The notes under the pieces are model-generated. The model was not told where the DNA came from. It saw nothing but the letters and a program-made list of their open reading frames with translations, and did no database searches. The translations under genes were made by a program, and so were the position numbers. Positions 53,732 to 61,563 of a stretch of DNA of 64,000 nucleotides are shown one piece after another; positions within the stretch are counted from its first letter, which is position 1; each line of letters starts with the position of its first letter. This DNA comes from an uncultured Acidobacteriota bacterium (GTDB lineage Bacteria; Acidobacteriota; Blastocatellia; Pyrinomonadales; Pyrinomonadaceae): positions 124,001 to 188,000 of the forward strand of contig CALMAH010000013.1 in assembly GCA_937859595.1 (NCBI GenBank), written 5' to 3'.

Positions 53732-55320
53732 TTTCGATAACCAGGGCCATAGATCGCTTGCCCAGACATTGATCCAGTCATTTTATTGCCGTCAAACACC
53801 CTTCGACCACTAACAATGACGCTCGAAAAGCCTTCCGCATACTGATGAGGGGCTGCGAAGGTCGCGCGGTCAGAGACGGCTTTTTCATCAAAAATCACTA
53901 TGTCGGCGACAAAACCTTCGCGTATCTGGCCTCGGTCGCGAAACCCGAAAACATTAGCCGGAAGCGAGGTCATTTTTCTGATAGCGTCCTCAAGTGCAAC
54001 TATCTTAAGTTCGCGGACATATCGTCCAAGCACCCGTGCATTGTTGCCATAACCGCGCGGATGAGGTACGCCGACGCCAAATTCGCGAACACCGCTGTCC
54101 GAGGCGATCATCGTAAACGGCTCTTTCATAATGATGCCTACATCTTCCTCGCTCATCACCTGGTAGACCATCTGGGCACCGCCGTTTTCATACATTGTAA
54201 AGATCTGTTCGATCTGTTCGTCAAGCTCGGTGCTGTTGCGGGCCATCTTTGTGATCTCGGCAATGTTTTTGCCGTTATATTCCGAGTTGGCCCTGTAGGT
54301 GGCCACATAGGCGAATGAATAATCGTCAAATCCGCGTTCGGCCATGCCTTTCTTCATATCGGCCTTTATTTTTGCTCGGGTTTCGGGGTCGGCCAGGCGT
54401 TTTTTGCCCTCTTCGCGGCCCCCGGCTATAGCCCAATTGGGCATCCGAGCATCGAGCGAGGTCGATGAAGCCGGATAGGCGTATTGGTCAACCGTCACGT
54501 TCAGTCCCCGGCTGCGGGCATCGCGGACCAGACCCAACGTCATCGGGCTTTTTCCCCACCCAGATTTGGCGGAGATCTTGAAATGGGATATCTGCACCGG
54601 CATATCTGCCTTTTCGCCAATATTAATGGCCTCTTTGATGGCGGCAACAACCTCTGTGCCCTCGTCGCGGATGTGACTGGCATAGACCCCGCCATGTTTT
54701 GAGGCGGCCTTTGCAAGCTCGATCACCTCATCGGTCTCAGAATAGGTGCCGGGCACGTAGATCAGTCCTGTGGCAAAGCCGACTGCTCCTTCGCGCATAG
54801 CTCGGTCAACCAGTTCATTCATCTGCCGCTGTTCGTCGGCTGTCGGCGCGCGGTTGTCGAGGCCCATTACGCGCGAACGCACCGAATTGTGCCCGATCAG
54901 CGTTGAGATATTTATCGCAAGCGGTTTTTCCTTTATCCGTCCAAGGAATTCGCCCACGTCGGTGTGTGAACCGCCGCAGTTTCCGGTGATCAGCGTGGTA
55001 ACACCCATACGGATAAAATTTTCGGCCATCGGCTGGTCATAGATGTTCTCGGTGTGGGCATGGACATCGATAAAGCCCGGAGCCACGATCTGCCCTCCGG
55101 CGTCTATAACTTCGCGGGCATTTTTGGGGTCGACCCGCCCGATGGCGGCTATGCGCCCGTCCCTGATCGCGACCGAGCCGTAAAACCAGGGGTTGCCTGT
55201 GCCGTCGATTATACGGCCATTTGTTATAACAAGATCGTACTCGGCAAGAATAGAGCCGCTTGCGAGTCCGGGAAAAACAAGCAGCGAGAGAAGAAAAAGT
55301 GAGGTTATCTTATTAAGCAT
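53728..55320 (-). CDS. Exported N-acyl-D-amino-acid deacylase-type amidohydrolase
   Basis: The ~530-residue protein starts at the ATG 55318-55320, followed by a signal peptide (ITSLFLLSLLVFPGLASGS). The amidohydrolase core has DLVITNGRIIDGTGNPW, the metal motif PGFIDVHAHTEN, GNCGGSHTDVGEF, GYASHIRDEG-like GVYASHIRDEGTE and the late SDSGVREF and HPRGYGN segments. These place it in the D-aminoacylase / N-acyl-D-amino-acid deacylase family (one or two zinc). An earlier in-frame ATG at 55425 would precede the signal peptide and overlap the upstream gene, so it is rejected. Confidence 0.88.
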   Translation of the reverse strand: MLNKITSLFLLSLLVFPGLASGSILAEYDLVITNGRIIDGTGNPWFYGSVAIRDGRIAAIGRVDPKNAREVIDAGGQIVAPGFIDVHAHTENIYDQPMAENFIRMGVTTLITGNCGGSHTDVGEFLGRIKEKPLAINISTLIGHNSVRSRVMGLDNRAPTADEQRQMNELVDRAMREGAVGFATGLIYVPGTYSETDEVIELAKAASKHGGVYASHIRDEGTEVVAAIKEAINIGEKADMPVQISHFKISAKSGWGKSPMTLGLVRDARSRGLNVTVDQYAYPASSTSLDARMPNWAIAGGREEGKKRLADPETRAKIKADMKKGMAERGFDDYSFAYVATYRANSEYNGKNIAEITKMARNSTELDEQIEQIFTMYENGGAQMVYQVMSEEDVGIIMKEPFTMIASDSGVREFGVGVPHPRGYGNNARVLGRYVRELKIVALEDAIRKMTSLPANVFGFRDRGQIREGFVADIVIFDEKAVSDRATFAAPHQYAEGFSSVIVSGRRVFDGNKMTGSMSGQAIYGPGYRK

Positions 55321-55393
55321 AGCTAAAAAATGCCCCGAAATATCGTAAATGTCAACATTTCGGGTTACCAGCGAATAGTAATGTTCACACCGT

Positions 55394-56230
55394 TCAATCG
55401 ATCCTGATGTTAACCAGTACTTCAAGCGGGTCCTCGCTTACATTTTCGATCTCGATGGTATAATCACCGGTTTTTGGCAGACGAGCAAGAAAATTATTTA
55501 TGCCCTCGGTAAACGGAATGTTGTCTAAAAGACGCACCGATGCTTTGTCCGTATCGACCTCACCCTTTAGCGATTGGCCTGTCCGGGCCTCGACAACATA
55601 CCGCTTTCGGTCTCCTGGTTCCAGGGAAATGGTAAATGATGTCCCGCGAGACCCCTTTGGAAAGCTCAGTCTTTCGGCAGGATAAAGCTCTTTGCGCTCC
55701 GGTTTGCCTGTCTGGACCAATTTGCCCCCGCTGACCTTGTATTTCGTAGTTATGATCGCTTCTGGACAGCAGGCCCCTCCGAATTCTCCAGCATCGTTGG
55801 TTTCAACAACCAGGGTCCCTTCTTCGACACTAGCACTGCGAAGTCCACCGTAGGCACGGTCGCCGCCTGCAATGCGGGCAAGCAACATCGCTTTTCCCGA
55901 ACTGATACCGAAAACAAATCCTTCGGTAAAATTGCCTGTGCCGCCCGTATTGCAGACTGTGATGACCACGGCCTCTTCGCGGCCATCGCCGGTGAGATCT
56001 CCGTAGGAGACCTCGATCACCTTAAAGAAAAACCGGTCAACGAAATCTTCCTCTTTTTTCTCTTCGTAAAACTCGTCGTCTTTGACCGTGACATCTTCCG
56101 GGTCAGCCCCCGCACAGTGTGCGCTGTAGGTGAAATTACGGAGATCGACATCGCGAATATTCTGTTGGCAAAAGACAGTACCGGCGAACAGTGAGGTTGC
56201 CAATATAAGGATCAGCATTCTGAAAACCAT
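55394..56230 (-). CDS. Secreted protein of unknown function
   Basis: The 278-residue protein has a signal peptide (MLILILATSLFAGTVFC; the Cys could be lipidated). The body has a calcium-binding-like GDLTGDGREEAVVITVCNTG, then a beta-rich region (VEEGTLVVETNDAGEFGGAC) and a C-terminal domain that reads like a bacterial pre-peptidase C-terminal (PPC) domain (KTGDYTIEIENVSEDPLEV). No enzyme motif is seen. It stands alone between TerC and the amidohydrolase. Confidence 0.65.
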   Translation of the reverse strand: MVFRMLILILATSLFAGTVFCQQNIRDVDLRNFTYSAHCAGADPEDVTVKDDEFYEEKKEEDFVDRFFFKVIEVSYGDLTGDGREEAVVITVCNTGGTGNFTEGFVFGISSGKAMLLARIAGGDRAYGGLRSASVEEGTLVVETNDAGEFGGACCPEAIITTKYKVSGGKLVQTGKPERKELYPAERLSFPKGSRGTSFTISLEPGDRKRYVVEARTGQSLKGEVDTDKASVRLLDNIPFTEGINNFLARLPKTGDYTIEIENVSEDPLEVLVNIRID

Positions 56231-56254
56231 TTAATTACCCTCCGAAACTCGGCA

Positions 56255-57016
56255 TCACGCAGAACCCGGCTTTACGCCTTCGTGATATGCGTCGTGAAGC
56301 TCGACCGGTTTGGACGAACGTTTCCTAAGCCGCATATTTAGAAATTCGACAAAGACTGAGAACGCCATAGCAAAATAAATATACCCCTTGGGTATATGCA
56401 TTTCCAGCCCTTCGACGACGAGCGTAAAGCCGATCAGCAGCAGAAACGCCAGCGCGAGCATCTTTATTGTCGGGTGACGCTGGACAAATGCTCCGATCGA
56501 GCTGGCAAAGAGCATCATGGCGATAATTGAGACCGTGACAGCGGCAACCATTACCGGTATTTGATCTACCATTCCGATAGCAGTTATCACCGAATCGAGC
56601 GAAAAGACTATATCAAGCAGTCCGATCTGTACTATAACCGCGCCGAACGAGGCGTAGACTTTTTTGGCGGCGTGGCCTTCTGAGCCCTCAAGCGAGCCGT
56701 GTATCTCGTGAGTCGATTTGCCGATAAGGAACAGCCCGCCGAGTATCAATATCAGGTCGCGTCCCGATATCTCATGCCCATAGACCGCGAATAGCGAAGC
56801 CGTAAGCCCCATCACCCACGAGAGCGAAAAGAGCAGGATGACCCGAAATATCAGAGCAAGCGAGAGCCCGATAAAACGAGCCCGAGGCTGCTGTTCGGGA
56901 GGCAGCTTTCCGGCGAGAATGGATATAAATATGATGTTATCAATGCCTAGAACTAGTTCAAGAAGAGTAAGTGTCGCGAACGCGATCCACACATTCGGAT
57001 CCGTAAGAAGTTCCAT
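56255..57016 (-). CDS. TerC-family integral membrane protein
   Basis: The 253-residue protein has the family pattern of charged residues inside membrane helices: LLELVLGIDNIIFISILAG and LLDIVFSLDSVITAIGMVD, with about seven helices and a central hydrophilic loop. TerC/Alx/YkoY-type proteins export Mn2+ or help metal loading of exported proteins; older tellurite annotation is historical. The leader was inspected for a yybP-ykoY manganese riboswitch and none is convincing. Confidence 0.92.
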   Translation of the reverse strand: MELLTDPNVWIAFATLTLLELVLGIDNIIFISILAGKLPPEQQPRARFIGLSLALIFRVILLFSLSWVMGLTASLFAVYGHEISGRDLILILGGLFLIGKSTHEIHGSLEGSEGHAAKKVYASFGAVIVQIGLLDIVFSLDSVITAIGMVDQIPVMVAAVTVSIIAMMLFASSIGAFVQRHPTIKMLALAFLLLIGFTLVVEGLEMHIPKGYIYFAMAFSVFVEFLNMRLRKRSSKPVELHDAYHEGVKPGSA

Positions 57017-57195
57017 GGTTTGTTTGCCTCGAGCCTACAGAATGAAGTTCCGACCATTGTTGTTTTACTCCTCTATGGGAATGAACGCAACAGCTCGCGC
57101 CCGCTCCAATATCCTCGACTGTGTCTGACGTTAGTTTCGGCGTAACATGACAGACGGGCGATGGCTACGCGAATAGTAAACTCATCGATAACTCA

Positions 57196-59055
57196 TCAGG
57201 GGCTTCGTTTTCGCCTGATCATAAATGCCGGATTCCGCCGGACGGCCTGACCAAAGTGCTTTTCGGCCAGTTGCCCCATCCCCATTTCCTGAAGTCGCAA
57301 ACCCAACACCCAGTGGAAACGGGCGTCGTTCGGAATATAGGGTGCCGCCACGCTCTCAAATCTCGATGCATCCTCCGTTCGACCGTCAGCCGTGGCCGCA
57401 CCTGAAAGGAAACTTGCGGTGAACGGAAGTGCCGGATTCATTTCAAGCAGCTCTGACCAGATCGATACTGCCTCTACTGTTCGACCGAGCTTCCATAGAG
57501 CAACCCCCTTTTCCTCTCGGGCTGCAGAAAGATCCGGACGTTCTGAGAAGACGGCGTCCATCTCTCGCAGAGCCTCTTCATGTCTGCCCATTCGGTTGAG
57601 AATTGCCCCGCGGTAGTATCTGCTGATCGCACCTCCCGATCCGGATTGTTTTTCGGCCGCCTCAGCAAGGAGTTCCAGTGCCCGTTCATTGTTTCCCAAC
57701 AGATATTCGATCCATGCCCGCTTTGAAATAGCTTCTTTGTTATCGAAGAGACTCAGGCCAGACGCCGAATCAAAGCTGCGTTTGCCAGCCGTTGCGTATT
57801 GCAGGTCACTAGCACCTAGCCACTGTCCGGGGTTGGCATCTGCGAGAGCCAATTCGTCAGGTATTGCGATAGCTTCAAACGCACGGGCAGCCCGCGATTC
57901 AAAATACCTGACTACACCGCTATGGGCGACAAGGCCCGCCCATCCAACGGCAAAGGCCAGAAATATCCACCCGGCGATCTTAAAGGAGCCTGACGAACGC
58001 AGAGCGAATCGGTGAAAAGTCACGTCGTCCCGCGTGACAAGTCGCCAAGCTTTTAGGACCAGAAAGGTGGTGACGATAGAAATCCCCAGGGCCATCAGCA
58101 TCGGCACAAGCTGGTATACATTCCACACTGCAAACAAACTTCCGACAAAAACAATGACCCCTGCGATCTCTTCGTTCCACGTTAGTGAATAATTGGCTCT
58201 GACTGATTTCTTTACCGATACTGACGGTTTGCCGAAACCGAAATAGAGGGCTTCATTCGGACACACGGAAACACAATCCATACATTTCATGCATCCCGGG
58301 TCGACCACCATCCCGTACCTCTTCACTTCGGCGTGAACCTTTACGTTTGAAGTGCATGTTGCCGTGCAATGACCGCATTGATTGCATGCGTCGGTTACGC
58401 GGATCTTACCCGGTGCAACCTTGTCGGCAACGGCAAAGAATCCGCCATAAGGGCAGCCGTACGTGCAGAATCCTTTCTGACCCAGAAAGTATACGGTAAC
58501 GAAACCGCAAATGAATAAGAAGGGTATCGCCACAAGTACAGGAGGGAACGTCGCCCAAAAATCCGTCGTCAATAGATGGTTGGTAAACTGCGGTATCAGT
58601 GGCTCCTCGGGCGGCTTCGAAAAGTATCTGACTACCGTCGGCCAGATAAACATGTAGATCGCTGCGATCAACGGCACGTAGATCAAAAGCCGTGAGCGGA
58701 ACGGCACCGGCTTTATCCCCATTTTCTTAAGCAGCCATCCGCACAGATCCTGCAACGCGACAACGTGGCAACCCCATCCGCAAACAAATCGCCCGAAGAT
58801 CAGAGTTGCCAGGATCGCAAGGGAAAAGAATATGAAGCCGGCATTCAGAGCACCTTGCTGGATGGTGTACATTGCTTCTGATGGTTCGATCGGTGAAACT
58901 GTCGTGCCCATAAGCCACCATTGCAGTATGTGAAGCGCCATAAGTACGTTAAGCGTAATAAGCGCCGCGGCGCGCCAACGGCTGGTCTTAGATGGACGGA
59001 CCCCGCCATCGGCCGGCGGCGTTCCACCGATTATTGGTAGTTCTCTCGACCGCAT
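57196..59055 (-). CDS. Membrane polyferredoxin (NapH/CcoG-like) fused to TPR domain
   Basis: About 619 residues from the ATG at 59055; 59091 and a GTG at 59139 are alternatives. The N-terminal half has several membrane helices with cysteine motifs CGWGCH and FCTYGCPYGGF (Fer4_5/NapH-like), followed by two 4Fe-4S motifs CNQCGHCTATC and CMKCMDCVSVCP. After more helices the C-terminal ~230 residues are TPR-like (LEYLLGNNERALELLAEAAE, EEALREMDAVFSERPDLSAA). It likely moves electrons at the inner membrane; the TPR part may contact periplasmic partners. The redox partner is unknown. Confidence 0.85.
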   Translation of the reverse strand: MRSRELPIIGGTPPADGGVRPSKTSRWRAAALITLNVLMALHILQWWLMGTTVSPIEPSEAMYTIQQGALNAGFIFFSLAILATLIFGRFVCGWGCHVVALQDLCGWLLKKMGIKPVPFRSRLLIYVPLIAAIYMFIWPTVVRYFSKPPEEPLIPQFTNHLLTTDFWATFPPVLVAIPFLFICGFVTVYFLGQKGFCTYGCPYGGFFAVADKVAPGKIRVTDACNQCGHCTATCTSNVKVHAEVKRYGMVVDPGCMKCMDCVSVCPNEALYFGFGKPSVSVKKSVRANYSLTWNEEIAGVIVFVGSLFAVWNVYQLVPMLMALGISIVTTFLVLKAWRLVTRDDVTFHRFALRSSGSFKIAGWIFLAFAVGWAGLVAHSGVVRYFESRAARAFEAIAIPDELALADANPGQWLGASDLQYATAGKRSFDSASGLSLFDNKEAISKRAWIEYLLGNNERALELLAEAAEKQSGSGGAISRYYRGAILNRMGRHEEALREMDAVFSERPDLSAAREEKGVALWKLGRTVEAVSIWSELLEMNPALPFTASFLSGAATADGRTEDASRFESVAAPYIPNDARFHWVLGLRLQEMGMGQLAEKHFGQAVRRNPAFMIRRKRSP

Positions 59056-59363
59056 TCTATTCTTTTCTTTTCCCTCGCAGCCGCTTTTCATACTCCTTTC
59101 ACGAGTGACGTTTGCGTTGAGTTTAGATCTGCCCCTCACCTTAAATCATAGAACCACAATCCGGCGTTCTCAACTGGCACTTGGCTTTGACTAGAGTCCT
59201 TTGGGATGTCTCAGGTGTTCGGCTTATTGCACCGTCATAATCAACTTTGTCGCCAGCTCCAATTATGTGCTAGACTTTTACGTCTTCCGATTCAAGTGGG
59301 CCGACCACAAGTTAAGGGGTAACTGGCCGCGTTAGATCAAATCGTAAATACAGGAGTTGAAGC

Positions 59364-61478
59364 ATGAAACTTATTCGAAACGGCCTGCTGCGGGTTGTTG
59401 TCCCGATAGTGGTTCTTAGTTTGTTTGCCGCATTATTTTTGAACATCACAGAACAGGAAACCGTCGCGGGGCCTCAGGGTGATACTGGCCGACTTGAAAA
59501 GATGATAGTTGCAGGCGGCACCGTCAACATCGAGATCGATATTGAACGCCTTAACGCCGGGGCCAGCAGATCGCAGATGACCTTACTTGGTTTTGAGGCG
59601 CCTAAGAATGCGTTTTTCACCGTGATGGCGTTCAATGATGAATTCCGCGGCACCCTACCTAGCTCTATGGAGCTATCGCTTAAAGAGCGTAATGGAATTC
59701 GTTCCCGCCAGGTCGTTTCGTTTGGTGACCTCATGCTGGAAAGTTCACCGTTTGGAACGGACCATGAATTGATGATCCGTGATAGTAAGACCGGGTTTCA
59801 TTATTTCAATATTGAGGGTCATATTTACAACTATGATGCGCATGGACGTTCGCTGGCGATGGAACCTGGCCGTTTGTTGATCTCCGAGCCGCTTGCCGAG
59901 AGGTTGGGACGTCCGTCTGATGCTGGAACGGTAGTCGGACACATTTCCGCTGCATTGAGCATGCGTGTCATCGAGATAGCCTACATAGTGAACGGTGAGG
60001 TCGCGGCCGACACGCTTCCGGCGTTTCGCGAGGACGACCTGAACATCAGGCCGGGACCGGATGTGGTTGTTGGCGATATCATTGGACTTGCCCAGTTCGG
60101 GAGTTCGGTCGGTGGCCGAGTAGGGCTGGCGGTCGGCACTGATTCATGCAATTTCGGCACGGTGGATCTCAACTGGTTTGCGTTGCCAAATAACGACCAC
60201 CCAGTCATACCGCAAAATCTCTATCGCATGAGCGGCGGAGCAAACAACAACGAGCGTTTCGAGCAGATCGGCCAATCCAATGTGAAACATGCATTTACCG
60301 CCCTAACCCAAAATATCTGTCAGCTCGGCTGTAACGGTGTCGGAGGTTCTCGGCTTGGTTCCGGATGCTCCGACCCATATTCTGCCAGCCTAAACGCTGG
60401 TCCTAATCTGGGTTCTCGTGCATGGATTAACCCCTACACGGGTGCATTTCCAAGGGGTGATTCGGCAACGCCTCCAAATAATCATAGTGGACATGCTCAT
60501 ACGGGCACCTCGCACAGAGTACTGACAAACATCAGTGATCTTGTAGCAGCAGAAAATCCCGGAGCAACTTATTATGCCGAGGCTCAATACGTTACGCCTC
60601 ATGAGTTCGCATGGTGTCAGGCAAATCCGGGTCAATGCAACATGTACAATAATGTTTCCTATCGGCGGTACAATGTGAGCGGAACAACGTCATTTACGTT
60701 CTCTGCTGTTGGCTCAACCGTTAGGGAAAAGGTTGCAGTGATGGCCTGGCCGGACGCGACGTTTTTGGAGATACGTCCGGCTCCGGGTGTTGACGGCATT
60801 GGCACCGTTGCGCACAAGGTTACCAATCCTTCCCCCGGTGTGTGGCATTATGAGTATGCAATTCACAATCAGAATTTGGACCGTGCAATTCGCGAGTTTG
60901 TCGTTCCGATCGGGCCAGGTGTGGTAGTCGAGAATATTGGTTTCCATGCACCGCCCCAACATCCTGGTTGGACGTTTGATGGAACCGCGAATAATGCCGG
61001 CTATAGTGAAACACCCTGGGCAACCGATCTTTCGAGCGGTTCGCTAACATGGAGCACGGAAACATTTGCACAGAATCCGAATGCTAATGCCATTCGTTGG
61101 GGAACAATGTACAATTTCCGCTTTCGGTCGAATAGACCGCCAACGGTCGCAAACGCAACTATCGGGTTCTATAAGACGGGTGATCCGATCAACGTTCCCG
61201 TGCAGGTGCCGTCAGCGGCCACGGTCGCGAACGTCTCGGTCTCGGGTCGGATAATTACTGGCGGCGGAAGAGGGATCGGATATGCGACGGTCTCCCTGAC
61301 CGACTCGCAGGGGAATATTCGTGTGGCCCGTTCAAATCTATTCGGATTCTACCAATTTGATAATGTTGCGACGGGTACGGGTTATAACGTTAGTGTTTCA
61401 TCGAGACAATATACGTTTACCCCGCAGGTTATCGACATTACCGATAACATCTTTGGACTCGACTTTGTGGCTCAATAG
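59364..61478 (+). CDS. Large secreted protein with C-terminal carboxypeptidase-regulatory-like domain
   Basis: The 704-residue protein has a signal peptide (VVVPIVVLSLFAALFLNI) and long beta-rich regions. One stretch (~310-345) has four Cys (NICQLGCNGVGGSRLGSGC). The last ~80 residues match a carboxypeptidase-regulatory-like Ig fold (VSGRIITGGGRGIGYATVSL, SNLFGFYQFDNVATGTGYNV). It is exported, perhaps surface-attached; no catalytic motif is evident. A ribosome binding site AGGAG precedes the ATG. It converges with the peroxidase through a shared bidirectional terminator. Confidence 0.75.
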   Translation: MKLIRNGLLRVVVPIVVLSLFAALFLNITEQETVAGPQGDTGRLEKMIVAGGTVNIEIDIERLNAGASRSQMTLLGFEAPKNAFFTVMAFNDEFRGTLPSSMELSLKERNGIRSRQVVSFGDLMLESSPFGTDHELMIRDSKTGFHYFNIEGHIYNYDAHGRSLAMEPGRLLISEPLAERLGRPSDAGTVVGHISAALSMRVIEIAYIVNGEVAADTLPAFREDDLNIRPGPDVVVGDIIGLAQFGSSVGGRVGLAVGTDSCNFGTVDLNWFALPNNDHPVIPQNLYRMSGGANNNERFEQIGQSNVKHAFTALTQNICQLGCNGVGGSRLGSGCSDPYSASLNAGPNLGSRAWINPYTGAFPRGDSATPPNNHSGHAHTGTSHRVLTNISDLVAAENPGATYYAEAQYVTPHEFAWCQANPGQCNMYNNVSYRRYNVSGTTSFTFSAVGSTVREKVAVMAWPDATFLEIRPAPGVDGIGTVAHKVTNPSPGVWHYEYAIHNQNLDRAIREFVVPIGPGVVVENIGFHAPPQHPGWTFDGTANNAGYSETPWATDLSSGSLTWSTETFAQNPNANAIRWGTMYNFRFRSNRPPTVANATIGFYKTGDPINVPVQVPSAATVANVSVSGRIITGGGRGIGYATVSLTDSQGNIRVARSNLFGFYQFDNVATGTGYNVSVSSRQYTFTPQVIDITDNIFGLDFVAQ

Positions 61479-61503
61479 CTTGACTTATCGTCAATGCCCC
61501 GAA

Positions 61504-61539
61504 AAAGCGGCGGACTCTTACGTAAGAGTCCGCCGCTTT
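61504..61539. terminator. Bidirectional terminator
   Basis: A perfect 36-bp palindrome (16-18 bp stem centred at 61521/61522) with T-rich flanks on both strands lies between two convergent genes. Confidence 0.93.
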
Positions 61540-61563
61540 CTCTTTCTTAGGCCTTCCGCTTCC

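Noticed and set aside
57017..57195. yybP-ykoY manganese riboswitch upstream of the TerC gene
   Set aside because: The conserved GGGGAGUAGC-type core and paired elements could not be found on the coding strand.
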